This document shows, piece after piece, positions 15,708-22,532 of a stretch of DNA of 64,000 bases. Made by a program: the position numbers and the translations under genes. The notes under the pieces are model-generated. The model was given only the letters and a program-made list of their open reading frames with translations, ran no database searches and was not told where the DNA came from. Source of the DNA: a virus; the IMG/VR virus record IMGVR_UViG_3300042862_000198, positions 1 to 64,000 of that record. One strand, written 5' to 3'. Within the stretch, counting starts at the first letter, position 1. Each line of letters opens with the position of its first letter.

Positions 15708-16460
15708 TTAAATTAAATTAAATACATTTTTTTGTATAAATTCATTAGCAGAAGAAGGATCTGACATAACTTTAATTGTCTTGATATGTTCTTCAATGTT
15801 AGCTAAAGTTCTTTTATGATCATATGTAGCATATGCTTGAATAAATACACTTAAGAATTGTTTCTTAACCCATCTATCAGCAACACCAATTTTAATAAAC
15901 AAATCACTAAATGCTTTACACATTTCTGCAGCTTTTGGATTAGTAATTTGAAATTCTCCATTTTTAATTTTAGTACTTGCTGCAAATACACTGTTATAAG
16001 ATGATCCATTATTACAAATTGCTGCAATCATTAAAGATTCTAAATTATATAAACCCATATACATTGAAAGAGTAACATAATCTGGATTACAAAATGAAAA
16101 TGCATGTATGTAATCTTTTAATTGCCATGCTTTAGATGAATTATTATAATAAGCCATCTTTTTAATAAGATCATCCTTATCAACTACTTCTATATATTCA
16201 TATCTTACTGGAATCTGTTCTCTTCTACAACATTCTAATAAATGGTCACCATCTATTACATATGTTAATTTTGATCCAGTAAAGAAATCTACTTTACAAC
16301 AAATAACTTGTCTTGTTAATCCTGAATAACGTATACTTTCTACTAATTCTTGTGTATGCTTAGATAATGTTGGTCTTTGCATTGGTAACCTATTAAACAT
16401 ATTATAATTTGTTGTAATAGGAATTTTAATAAAATCATTTTTTGTGTCTTTCATAATCAT
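15708..16460 (-). CDS. ParB/Srx-fold DNA-binding protein, 250 aa
   Basis: Residues 20-90 follow the ParB N-terminal domain: RPTLSKHTQELVESIRYSG, then YVIDGDHLLECCRREQ, matching the usual (I/V)DG(N/H)(H)R box where the Arg is replaced here by Leu. The next part (KKMAYYNNSSKAWQLKDYI) resembles the region after the ParB box in phage relatives. The C-terminal half is helical and unrecognised. Such phage proteins act in partition, replication control or nucleotide-dependent DNA binding. No ParA gene is in the window, so partition is unlikely. Confidence 0.75.
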   Translation of the reverse strand: MIMKDTKNDFIKIPITTNYNMFNRLPMQRPTLSKHTQELVESIRYSGLTRQVICCKVDFFTGSKLTYVIDGDHLLECCRREQIPVRYEYIEVVDKDDLIKKMAYYNNSSKAWQLKDYIHAFSFCNPDYVTLSMYMGLYNLESLMIAAICNNGSSYNSVFAASTKIKNGEFQITNPKAAEMCKAFSDLFIKIGVADRWVKKQFLSVFIQAYATYDHKRTLANIEEHIKTIKVMSDPSSANEFIQKNVFNLI

Positions 16461-16475
16461 AAATTTTAAATCATA

Positions 16476-16517
16476 TTATTTTAAAAATCCAAGTATTCTA
16501 GCCTCTTCAGGATGTTC
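16476..16517 (-). pseudogene. Remnant of an HNH endonuclease C-terminus
   Basis: Read on the minus strand, the last 13 codons before the stop at 16476-16478 encode EHPEEARILGFLK, nearly the same as ENPEQARILGFLK at the end of the intact HNH gene at 18621-19055. The rest of the gene is missing; upstream is low-complexity AT sequence and fragments of TAVEWL junction repeats. This is a decayed second copy left by duplication or recombination. Confidence 0.7.
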
Positions 16518-16593
16518 ATTTTATTATTATTATTGTTCTTGTTATTTAAAGGTTAGACCATTTTGTTGGCTTCAACAATATGGTTATTCTGAT

Positions 16594-16950
16594 TTAAAGT
16601 TTAATTATTTCTCTTACAAGGAACTGAATCAGATAAGCATACACCTCTTCTGTCTCAAACCCTGGTTGTACTCCTATTTTATTAAGAACAGCATATGCTG
16701 CATGATATGCTTCATGAGCTACCAAACCAAGTGTATCAGGTTCCTTTTTAATTTTACCTCTAAACCTAACTATTATAAAACCATCACTATGTGTCACAGT
16801 TCTAGCATCTGACTTCCAATCATCAAATGCTAGATCAAATTGTTCTCTTGTAAATCTATGACATAGGCGGTCATATAACTTATCATCAGATTGGTTGATG
16901 GATACTAATACATCAGTAGAAAACACATCAACAGGTATTATTTTAAACAT
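16594..16950 (-). CDS. Small zincin-like metallopeptidase, 118 aa
   Basis: Starts at MFKIIPVDVF. The motif LVAHEAYHAAYAVL at residues 77-90 carries HExxH (His79, Glu80, His83), the catalytic zinc site of zincins. A later TEEVYAYLIQFL offers Glu as third ligand. The front third is a strand-rich domain. It has no signal peptide, so it acts in the cytoplasm. It sits between TAVEWL copies and is flanked on both sides by the family's TTTAAATCAGAATAA tail sequence, so it seems to have been inserted into that tandem array. Proteolytic activity is inferred. Confidence 0.75.
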   Translation of the reverse strand: MFKIIPVDVFSTDVLVSINQSDDKLYDRLCHRFTREQFDLAFDDWKSDARTVTHSDGFIIVRFRGKIKKEPDTLGLVAHEAYHAAYAVLNKIGVQPGFETEEVYAYLIQFLVREIIKL

Positions 16951-16951
16951 T

Positions 16952-17146
16952 TTATTCTGATTTAAAGATTTCATTGTAGTATTGTTCAGGTTTAAATTGT
17001 TTTTCTGCCATATCATAACTACCCATTATATAGGCATCGGTTATCTGCTCCTTCTCCATTTCTTTGGCTATTTCTGCCATACTAATAGAAATACCACCAA
17101 CTTTCTTGTACTGTTCAACCAACCATTCTACTGCTGTTTGTTTCAT
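16952..17146 (-). CDS. TAVEWL-family small protein, copy D, 64 aa
   Basis: Begins MKQTAVEWLVEQYKK, contains IAKEMEKEQITDAYIMGS, and ends EQYYNEIFKSE. One base separates it from the zincin gene, with the same junction repeat as the 10.3-11.0 kb tandem copies. Confidence 0.8.
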   Translation of the reverse strand: MKQTAVEWLVEQYKKVGGISISMAEIAKEMEKEQITDAYIMGSYDMAEKQFKPEQYYNEIFKSE

Positions 17147-17151
17147 ATCCT

Positions 17152-17319
17152 TTATTTTAAAATTTCTTTTAATTTTTCAGTTAATATAACAATTGCTCTA
17201 CATTCACCCCCCGGGAATGTGTGATTGAATTTAATTTCCTTAGCATATGCTGCAATCTTATCAATAACCTCTGCCGTTGTAGTCTCTGGCATGTCATATG
17301 TGGTTAATTCCTCTTCCAT
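17152..17319 (-). CDS. Hypothetical protein, 55 aa
   Basis: Starts MEEELTTYDMPETTTAEVID; the longer frame upstream is poly-Lys from A-rich leader sequence and is not used. The helix EVIDKIAAYAKEIKF is followed by FPGGECRAIVILTEKLKEIL. A small helix-strand-helix protein, not recognised. A GC-rich run (CCCCCCGGG) lies within. Confidence 0.55.
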   Translation of the reverse strand: MEEELTTYDMPETTTAEVIDKIAAYAKEIKFNHTFPGGECRAIVILTEKLKEILK

Positions 17320-17371
17320 AACTTTTTTCTTTTTTTTAATTAATAATTTATTTATCCTTTTTCTTATACTT

Positions 17372-17422
17372 TTATGATATATCAAGTTCTTTTCCTAACC
17401 ATTCTACTGCTGTTTGTTTCAT
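17372..17422 (-). pseudogene. Truncated TAVEWL-family copy
   Basis: An ATG at 17422 opens MKQTAVEWLGKELDIS and stops after 16 codons. Only the N-terminal block of the family remains; the middle helix and tail are gone. Confidence 0.65.
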
Positions 17423-17616
17423 TGTTCTTGTTGTTTAATATGTTCAAATACAATTTCTTTATTCTCAACTCTTACACAACACCCATCATAGATTAATTTT
17501 CCACTTTCTTTATGTGTATAAAAAAAGTATTCTGATTCTTCTGAATCTTTAATTACATAGCCATTATTATCTGTTGGTGTAATTTTAATTGGTAATTTTA
17601 AATTTAATTGTTCCAT
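17419..17616 (-). CDS. Hypothetical protein, 65 aa
   Basis: Begins MEQLNLKLPIKITPTDNNGY. A beta-rich domain with EYFFYTHKESGKLIYDG and CCVRVENKE, ending in a short Gln-rich helix. It overlaps the truncated TAVEWL remnant by 4 bases. Not recognised; shape is like small phage proteins of the beta-sandwich kind. Confidence 0.65.
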   Translation of the reverse strand: MEQLNLKLPIKITPTDNNGYVIKDSEESEYFFYTHKESGKLIYDGCCVRVENKEIVFEHIKQQEQ

Positions 17617-17628
17617 TTTTATTTGTTT

Positions 17629-17676
17629 TTAAGTTATACTTTTTCTTTTAACCATTCTACTGGTTGTTTGTTTCAT
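17629..17676 (-). pseudogene. Frameshifted TAVEWL-family remnant
   Basis: The DNA from 17676 reads like the 5' end of the family, but one base is inserted after the fourth codon (ACAACCAG in place of ACAGCAG). The frame becomes MKQTTSRMVKRKSIT and stops at 17629. In the correct frame the DNA still encodes VEWLKEK. Confidence 0.6.
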
Positions 17677-17680
17677 AATC

Positions 17681-17941
17681 TTATTTCTTTTTATATTGTT
17701 CAAACATTCTAATTGTAAAGTCTTTTATTCTCATATATGGAATTTTAACTTTATCATTTATAGTTCTTTGAATTAACATTCCTTCTTCACAAGAAAGTTT
17801 AATTATTTCTATTACTTCTTCCTCACTATAACCTTGTTGTTGCTTCTCCATTTCTTTGGCTTTGTATTCTATTGCCATTGGAATAACTGTTCCATTAATA
17901 TTTAATTGCTCTATTAACCATTCTACTGCTGTTTGTTTCAT
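17681..17941 (-). CDS. TAVEWL-family protein, copy E, 86 aa
   Basis: Begins MKQTAVEWLIEQLNINGT, then YKAKEMEKQQ, followed by a different C-terminal half (YSEEEVIEIIKLSCEEGMLIQRTIND...RMFEQYKKK) and no YYNETFKSE tail. This is a divergent or recombinant member, with a new tail joined to the common head. The upstream junction has CAACAAGAACAATG, shared with 17422. Confidence 0.75.
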   Translation of the reverse strand: MKQTAVEWLIEQLNINGTVIPMAIEYKAKEMEKQQQGYSEEEVIEIIKLSCEEGMLIQRTINDKVKIPYMRIKDFTIRMFEQYKKK

Positions 17942-17957
17942 TGTTCTTGTTGTTTAA

Positions 17958-18584
17958 TTAATTACTAAAATTCCATTTAAAACCACCTGCTGTTTTTCTA
18001 TTACCTGATGCACATTTACTAATTGATGCTCTATCAATGTTTGTTTCATTACTTGCAAATTTCATAGAAGAATACTCTTTAATGAAAATATCATCTTTTG
18101 TGTATTGTTTTATAGGTATTCTTTTTTTTTCATAAACACTTTCAACAAAAGGAATACCCTTCATTCTTTGTCTAGCAGATTCTTTTCTTTCTTCTGTATA
18201 AGGAATTGTAGGGCATCTTGCAAGTTTACTTGAATTGTAACTAGGATTTAATAGATCTAAATAATATTGTTCTCTTTCAAGTATATAAGCTCTATTTGTT
18301 GAATCAATAACTTCAATAATCTCAAACCTTAAGCCTTCAATACCATATTTATTTACAACATTTTGTAAATATCTAGAGTTATGTTTATTTTTTTCTAAAC
18401 TTCTTAAATGTTCTCTAAATCTTTTATAAAATCCAAGCTCACATTTTTTTTTACCCATTGTTCCTGAAGCACTACCAATATAAAATATATCAGTTTTAGA
18501 AACATGATATATTTTATATATACCCAAGCTTGTCAATTGCTCTAACATTGCTGGTGTAGAAATTTTGTTTGTTAATCTTCCCAT
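17958..18584 (-). CDS. GIY-YIG homing-type endonuclease, 208 aa
   Basis: The N-terminal GIY-YIG domain has LGIYKIYHVS and IFYIGSASG (residues 21-40), KRFREHLRSL with the catalytic Arg, and YILEREQYYLDLLNPSYN with the catalytic Glu and Asn. The C-terminal third (PIKQYTKDDIFIKEYSSM through GGFKWNFSN) is a NUMOD-type DNA-binding repeat. This is the domain order of free-standing homing endonucleases. It is near an HNH gene and broken copies. No interrupted host gene is seen beside it. Confidence 0.9.
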   Translation of the reverse strand: MGRLTNKISTPAMLEQLTSLGIYKIYHVSKTDIFYIGSASGTMGKKKCELGFYKRFREHLRSLEKNKHNSRYLQNVVNKYGIEGLRFEIIEVIDSTNRAYILEREQYYLDLLNPSYNSSKLARCPTIPYTEERKESARQRMKGIPFVESVYEKKRIPIKQYTKDDIFIKEYSSMKFASNETNIDRASISKCASGNRKTAGGFKWNFSN

Positions 18585-18620
18585 GTCACAAATGTAACAT
18601 AAATTAATTAAAAATCAAAA

Positions 18621-19055
18621 TTATTTAAGAAAACCTAGTATTCTTGCTTGTTCTGGATTTTCGTGCAGCCAAGTATGACAAGGTCTACAAGTTGATATCC
18701 ATGTTAATTGGGTTAATGTTTTTTCACCTCTTCCTTCCATGTGATGTATATCAGTAGCATTAAAGAAACAATCTTTTGATACTTTAACATTACATAAAGG
18801 ATTCTTATTCATATATTCTTTTCTCATTAATAAATAAGCCTTATCTAAAGCTTTTTGCTTTTCAGATTTTAGCTTTATTCTTGGTCTTTTCTTTACATTA
18901 GGAAGAACCACAGGGATTAGGTTTTCAGTTGGTTTCTGAGCAACAAGATTGCTTTGGTGACAACTCCAGCAATTTTTGCAATATCTAAATCCCTCATGGT
19001 TTTTCCAAATTATGGATGGTTTCATACATCCATAACATTCTTTCAATTTTACCAT
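18621..19055 (-). CDS. HNH endonuclease with N-terminal zinc ribbon, 144 aa
   Basis: Starts MVKLKECYGC at 19055. A zinc ribbon (CYGC...CKNCWSC) at residues 7-33 is followed by a basic linker (KKRPRIKLKSEKQK) and an HNH core: DIHHMEGRG with the His-His pair, TWISTCRPCHTWLHENPEQAR with the final His and zinc Cys. It fits small phage HNH nucleases used in packaging or homing. Its C-terminal 13 codons are duplicated, with changes, at 16476-16517. Confidence 0.85.
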   Translation of the reverse strand: MVKLKECYGCMKPSIIWKNHEGFRYCKNCWSCHQSNLVAQKPTENLIPVVLPNVKKRPRIKLKSEKQKALDKAYLLMRKEYMNKNPLCNVKVSKDCFFNATDIHHMEGRGEKTLTQLTWISTCRPCHTWLHENPEQARILGFLK

Positions 19056-19059
19056 ATAA

Positions 19060-19275
19060 CTATTCTTTTGGTTTAGGTACACCTTTTGCAATATAATAAC
19101 TTATAAGATCTATTTTTTCATATTTAGGTCTAGGTATTTGTGCACCTGTAAATATACAGGTAGTCCACCAATAGTTTTCATCTCTCATAGTTCTTAAATC
19201 TTCTAAATCTAATCCAGAAAGCAAATCATAAAATTCTTGATCTAATGGTGTTAACTTTGGTGTATAGTTATTCAT
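19060..19275 (-). CDS. Hypothetical protein, 71 aa
   Basis: Begins MNNYTPKLTPLDQEFYDLLSG. Acidic helix (LDLEDLRTMRDENYWW), then CIFTGAQIPRPKYEKIDLI. It is 5 bases from the HNH gene. Not recognised; small helical protein with conserved-looking Trp-Trp. Confidence 0.65.
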   Translation of the reverse strand: MNNYTPKLTPLDQEFYDLLSGLDLEDLRTMRDENYWWTTCIFTGAQIPRPKYEKIDLISYYIAKGVPKPKE

Positions 19276-19747
19276 TTTTTAGTCTTGGTAATTGAATCAT
19301 ACTTACTTGTGGTCCTTCTAAACTTAAAAAGTTTTTTGGAAGGATTCCTTCTGATATAAAGATAGTAATAATATCACTTTTATTAATATTTAAATCTTTA
19401 AAATTTAGAGTATTAATGATGCTTACATCTGTTTCAGTTTCAGTTAGTAAAAATTCTGTAATTGGACTGTTTGGAAATAAAGATTTAAAAAGAAAATTAC
19501 TATAAGATATAGTAGCTTGTTGTTTAAGTTTATTAATTACAACTTGAGCTCTCTTATATACATTAATAATTCTTTGTTTCTTTTTACTACACATAGTAGC
19601 TATTTCTTTTTCAGTCATTGCACTAAGACCATGCAATGCTCTTTTGTACAAATAGTTTTGGTATTGATTATACCCATCAGTATCATACTTAATGTATGTT
19701 TTACTGCTTGTTTGATACTCTTTAATACTTTGTTTTAGCTTTTCCAT
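19268..19747 (-). CDS. Hypothetical protein, 159 aa
   Basis: Begins MEKLKQSIKEYQTSSK. The first half is basic and helical, with a MTEKEIATMCSKKKQRI helix-turn-helix-like segment near residues 45-60. The second half is strand-rich. Similar proteins (YKRAxHGLxxMxxxE) occur in Bacteroidota phages next to HNH genes, in my recollection. A DNA-binding role is possible. The leader upstream is a long AT dinucleotide run. Confidence 0.7.
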   Translation of the reverse strand: MEKLKQSIKEYQTSSKTYIKYDTDGYNQYQNYLYKRALHGLSAMTEKEIATMCSKKKQRIINVYKRAQVVINKLKQQATISYSNFLFKSLFPNSPITEFLLTETETDVSIINTLNFKDLNINKSDIITIFISEGILPKNFLSLEGPQVSMIQLPRLKNE

Positions 19748-19776
19748 TATATATATATATTAATTTTAAATAAAAT

Positions 19777-19803
19777 AGAGAGGGACATCAGTGTCCCCCT
19801 CTG
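19777..19803 (-). terminator. Terminator after the 157-aa gene
   Basis: On the minus strand AGAGGG...ACA pairs with TGTCCCTCT across CTGA, followed by CTATTTTATTT. It lies directly after the stop at 19821, so this gene is a transcription unit with its own end. Confidence 0.7.
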
Positions 19804-19820
19804 GTAACATTCTTTACAAA

Positions 19821-20294
19821 TTAGATTGTAAAGTCCTCATTTGCACTAACTGTAGTAGTTGATACTCTTTGTATAGCATATGCTTCACGTAACTCTTCTA
19901 TATTATCATGCTGAATAGTTATATCTGCAGCATTACTAGAAGTATTATACACAGTTTTACGGTAAATAGGTTCATCTCCTACTTTACATAGTATACCTGT
20001 TTTACCTGCAATTTTTAAATCTCTTTCTGGAGACTTTTTATTAAATGGAACTAAAGATTCTTTAATGATAATCTTACCTTCAAGAATTTGTCCTGCATAA
20101 TAGCCCATTTCTTGTAGAATACCTACAGGAGCCTGAATTAGTGCAGACATATTTTGTCTCCTTAGAAATCCATTGTCATCTACAAGTGTTCTAACTTGTT
20201 GTAATTTTACATACCCATAGTCTGGGTTATTTGCAGAGACATATATCACTGCACCGGTAGTAGCATCAGGTACTACAACAACTTTTGATTGCAT
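19821..20294 (-). CDS. Hypothetical early protein with own terminator, 157 aa
   Basis: Begins MQSKVVVVPDATTGAVIYVSANN, then LQQVRTLVDDNGFLRRQNMSALI and VGILQEMGYYAGQILEGKIIIKES. A beta-rich, soluble protein, not recognised by family, though the layout is reminiscent of small single-domain phage DNA-binding proteins. It lies in a unit with a hairpin leader (ATTACAG/CTGTAAT at 20342-20364) and its own terminator, and is encoded with less biased codons. These signs suggest high early expression. Confidence 0.75.
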   Translation of the reverse strand: MQSKVVVVPDATTGAVIYVSANNPDYGYVKLQQVRTLVDDNGFLRRQNMSALIQAPVGILQEMGYYAGQILEGKIIIKESLVPFNKKSPERDLKIAGKTGILCKVGDEPIYRKTVYNTSSNAADITIQHDNIEELREAYAIQRVSTTTVSANEDFTI

Positions 20295-20394
20295 AATTTT
20301 ATGTTTTAAATAAATAAATAGATTATATGAGTAGATACTCTATTACAGTTACTCAAGCTGTAATAAGTTATTTATATTATATTTTACTATAATA

Positions 20395-20667
20395 TTATAT
20401 ATCTGAGGGACCGGACAAATCTATTATTTCATCAAATGGATCATCATCTGAAATAATATCATTAACATCACTTTCATCATCTGCTAGATAATCAAAGTCA
20501 TAATACTTTTCTTTAGTATTTTTAGATATTGCTGAGTCTGCAAAAGGATTAATTATATGTTCACCATAGTCAATAGACATTAAGTACTGAATATCTAAAT
20601 CTGTGAGATCTAGATACTGATCAACACTTAAATATATTACTTTGCCATTTGGCAGCTGATATAACAT
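20395..20667 (-). CDS. Acidic hypothetical protein, 90 aa
   Basis: Begins MLYQLPNGKVIYLSVDQYL. Most of the C-terminal half is Asp/Glu (DFDYLADDESDVNDIISDDD). It could mimic DNA, as many small phage anti-host proteins do, but this is inference. A conserved-looking N-terminal domain YLxxDLxxYLxxIDYGE is similar to a common small Bacteroidota phage family in my recollection. Confidence 0.7.
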   Translation of the reverse strand: MLYQLPNGKVIYLSVDQYLDLTDLDIQYLMSIDYGEHIINPFADSAISKNTKEKYYDFDYLADDESDVNDIISDDDPFDEIIDLSGPSDI

Positions 20668-20761
20668 TTGTAATGATTCATATAATTAAGTAAATATATT
20701 ATATTATATTTAACATAGCTTTATTAAAAATCAAAATTATTGTAATATATAGCTAATACAA

Positions 20762-20786
20762 TAAAAAGGGGTCATTATAACCCCTT
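20762..20786 (-). terminator. Terminator after the 70-aa gene
   Basis: AAGGGG pairs with CCCCTT around a ten-base loop; on the minus strand it is followed by TTTTTAT. It lies 35 bases downstream of the stop at 20821. Confidence 0.7.
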
Positions 20787-20820
20787 ATTATTTTTAGGAA
20801 AAGCAATCCTAATTAAACTT

Positions 20821-21033
20821 TTATAGATTATATTTTTGATAATCTCTAATTTTATCTAACAAACCTGTATTAAAGTTAGTCCATTTGTTATAATAATCTA
20901 CATTAAATATATACTCAGGTTTTTCTTCAGGTATATAATTACAAGTAGTTCCGGAAGGTATAACATTTCCTTCATTATCTGTAATTTCTGCATCAAGATC
21001 AAATCCTAATACAGAAGTAATAGTATTACACAT
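20821..21033 (-). CDS. Hypothetical protein, 70 aa
   Basis: Begins MCNTITSVLGFDLDAEITDNEG. Two cysteines and a run of aromatics (YNKWTNFNTGLL). The start shares one base with the upstream stop. Not recognised. Confidence 0.65.
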   Translation of the reverse strand: MCNTITSVLGFDLDAEITDNEGNVIPSGTTCNYIPEEKPEYIFNVDYYNKWTNFNTGLLDKIRDYQKYNL

Positions 21034-21263
21034 TAGGCAAGAATAGCATAAATAATTAATACTATACTTGTAATTATAAAACCATATAGCATAATTTTAA
21101 GAGGTCTCATCATTTTGTAATGATGTATATCTTTTTCTAATATATATAACTCATAGTCTATATCATTAATTGCTTGAAGTTTAAAGTCATAATCTGAATC
21201 TGATCTTCTTGCTTCATCAAGTAAGATTAATAATTCTTTTCTTCTTTTTAATAGTTTTTTCAT
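21033..21263 (-). CDS. Single-pass membrane protein with coiled coil, 76 aa
   Basis: Starts MKKLLKRRKELLILLDEARR at 21263. A charged helical N-terminal half could be a coiled coil. A hydrophobic segment near residues 55-74 (IMLYGFIITSIVLIIYAIL) follows. It should be C-terminally anchored in the inner membrane. Not recognised. Confidence 0.65.
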   Translation of the reverse strand: MKKLLKRRKELLILLDEARRSDSDYDFKLQAINDIDYELYILEKDIHHYKMMRPLKIMLYGFIITSIVLIIYAILA

Positions 21264-21267
21264 AAGA

Positions 21268-21336
21268 TTAAATTTGAGCAAGCATCCAACATATAAAACT
21301 TGTATACATTATAGCTAAGATTAATATTAGTTTCAT
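21268..21336 (-). CDS. Possible 22-aa membrane peptide
   Basis: A very short reading frame, MKLILILAIMYTSFICWMLAQ, hydrophobic throughout, ending 4 bases before the next gene. Length and position fit an operonic small membrane peptide, but it could be chance. Confidence 0.35.
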   Translation of the reverse strand: MKLILILAIMYTSFICWMLAQI

Positions 21337-21363
21337 AATTATTTTAAATAAATGATAAATTAT

Positions 21364-21386
21364 AACAGTTTTACCAACCTACTGTT
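21364..21386 (-). repeat. Hairpin element, copy 1 (covarying pair)
   Basis: On the minus strand AACAGT pairs with ACTGTT over an 11-base loop, in the context ACCTTA...TTATA. It overlaps the stop codon of the gene at 21385-21696. A second copy at 22052-22074 has AGCAGT/ACTGCT with the same loop length, so one base pair has changed on both sides. Confidence 0.55.
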
Positions 21387-21696
21387 AAGGTATTGAATAA
21401 AATAGTTGTTTTAATTCTTCTTGTTGTTTAATATTTTTTATAGCATGAATAAATTTGAAATAGTTATTTTTATCACTAGTTCCATATACAATTAAGTTGC
21501 CAGAAACTGAATATTGATATCTAATATTACAACCTAAGTTATTATATTTTTTTATTAATAATGATAGTTTATCAATATTCATATCTTTATATTTTAACTT
21601 AAATTCTACATCATTCATGTATATATTTGCTCCAAATTCTCCATTGTAATACAAATTATCAAGAGCATAATTTTCTAACATATTTTCTAGGTTCAT
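21385..21696 (-). CDS. Hypothetical protein, 103 aa
   Basis: Begins MNLENMLENYALDNLYYNGEFG. Tyr- and Asn-rich alpha/beta protein (KYNNLGCNIRYQYSVSGNL). Its stop lies in a conserved hairpin. It is coupled to the neighbouring gene by a 4-base overlap. Not recognised. Confidence 0.65.
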   Translation of the reverse strand: MNLENMLENYALDNLYYNGEFGANIYMNDVEFKLKYKDMNIDKLSLLIKKYNNLGCNIRYQYSVSGNLIVYGTSDKNNYFKFIHAIKNIKQQEELKQLFYSIP

Positions 21697-22028
21697 AGTT
21701 CATCAAGATTAGCAATATTTAACTCAAAATTTGCTTGATTTAATAATGATTGATTTTTATCAATCAACTTATTAATCTTATAATCATTAAGTTTTAATGC
21801 AAGACTTAATTTAAAATCTTCAAGTTTTGTATAACAATAAAAATTATCTTTTTTTGTATTAAAACAACCTTCAATTCTATATCCATTTCTTGTTTGCATT
21901 ATACAAATTTCATTGTACTCTTTTTCTAAACTTGTTGCATCTGCAGATGATAGTTTACAATTTAATTTTACAAGGATATTATATCCTAATTGGGAATACC
22001 CAAATTTTAATTGGTGGTTCATAATCAT
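21693..22028 (-). CDS. Hypothetical protein, 111 aa
   Basis: Begins MIMNHQLKFGYSQLG; the second ATG two codons on may be used. Similar in style to the next gene (lysine- and tyrosine-rich, RIEGCFNTKKDNFYCYTKLEDF). No family recognised. A hairpin repeat lies just upstream. Confidence 0.65.
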   Translation of the reverse strand: MIMNHQLKFGYSQLGYNILVKLNCKLSSADATSLEKEYNEICIMQTRNGYRIEGCFNTKKDNFYCYTKLEDFKLSLALKLNDYKINKLIDKNQSLLNQANFELNIANLDEL

Positions 22029-22051
22029 ATTTTTTATAAGTAATAAGTATA

Positions 22052-22074
22052 AGCAGTTTCACCATCCCACTGCT
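22052..22074 (-). repeat. Hairpin element, copy 2 (covarying pair)
   Basis: AGCAGT pairs with ACTGCT over an 11-base loop, inside the context GACCTTA...TTATA. It lies between the stop at 22089 and the start at 22028. Compared with copy 1 the loop and flanks are conserved and one stem pair switches from A-T to G-C. Confidence 0.55.
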
Positions 22075-22088
22075 AAGGTCAATTAATT

Positions 22089-22307
22089 TTACAAATCTTC
22101 ATTGTACTCAAAATCTCCGGAATCTATATATTCCAGAATCTCTTCCTTGTAAGCATAGTCAACAGTATAACCTATAAACTTTTTATCACCTTCTGTAATT
22201 ATAGTAAGTTCATCAAAGTTTATTCTATATGTATCTCTACCATCTACATCCTTTTGAAATACTATGGTACCTGTAATCAGATACCATAGAAATATTAATG
22301 TATTCAT
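22089..22307 (-). CDS. Hypothetical protein with N-terminal hydrophobic segment, 72 aa
   Basis: Begins MNTLIFLWYLITGTIVF, a likely membrane anchor or uncleaved signal, followed by a soluble acidic part (DELTIITEGDKKFIGYTVDY and EEILEYIDSGDFEYNEDL). Overlaps the upstream gene by one base. Not recognised. Confidence 0.65.
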   Translation of the reverse strand: MNTLIFLWYLITGTIVFQKDVDGRDTYRINFDELTIITEGDKKFIGYTVDYAYKEEILEYIDSGDFEYNEDL

Positions 22308-22474
22308 TATGCAGAAACTAATTTCTCTGCAATGTAAGATTCTCTCAACATAACAATTGTTTGTATGTCTAGCTCATAAAGTGCATCTATGTATTCCTGA
22401 GTTAAGAATACATTTTGTTTCTGTGCTGATGTTACTAACTTAGTAATCTCAGTAATCATAAATTGTGTAATCAT
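22307..22474 (-). CDS. Hypothetical protein, 55 aa
   Basis: Starts at MITQFMITEITKL (22474). An upstream in-frame ATG at 22561 would translate through the terminator at 22503-22532 and is rejected. A helical protein with EYIDALYELDIQTIVMLRES. Not recognised. Confidence 0.6.
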   Translation of the reverse strand: MITQFMITEITKLVTSAQKQNVFLTQEYIDALYELDIQTIVMLRESYIAEKLVSA

Positions 22475-22502
22475 ATATATAAATTTTAATTGGTTACAGT
22501 AT

Positions 22503-22532
22503 AAAAAGAGGAGTAATCTTATTACTCCCCTT
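22503..22532 (-). terminator. Strong intrinsic terminator
   Basis: On the minus strand AAGGGGAGTAAT pairs with ATTACTCCTCTT (12 base pairs with one G-T) around a 3-base loop and is followed by TTTTTAT. This is the best terminator in the left arm. Nothing of normal protein-coding size precedes it for 480 bases, so it seems to end an RNA made from 22533-23014. Confidence 0.85.

Noticed and set aside
17958-18584. Intron-encoded endonuclease inside a split gene
   Set aside because: The genes on both sides of the GIY-YIG gene are complete, so it is free-standing.
19749-19761. AT dinucleotide run as an origin
   Set aside because: A short TATATA run is common in this AT-rich genome, and there are no associated repeats.
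20342-20364. Riboswitch in front of the 157-aa gene
   Set aside because: A single ATTACAG/CTGTAAT hairpin in the leader; no multi-stem aptamer could be recognised.
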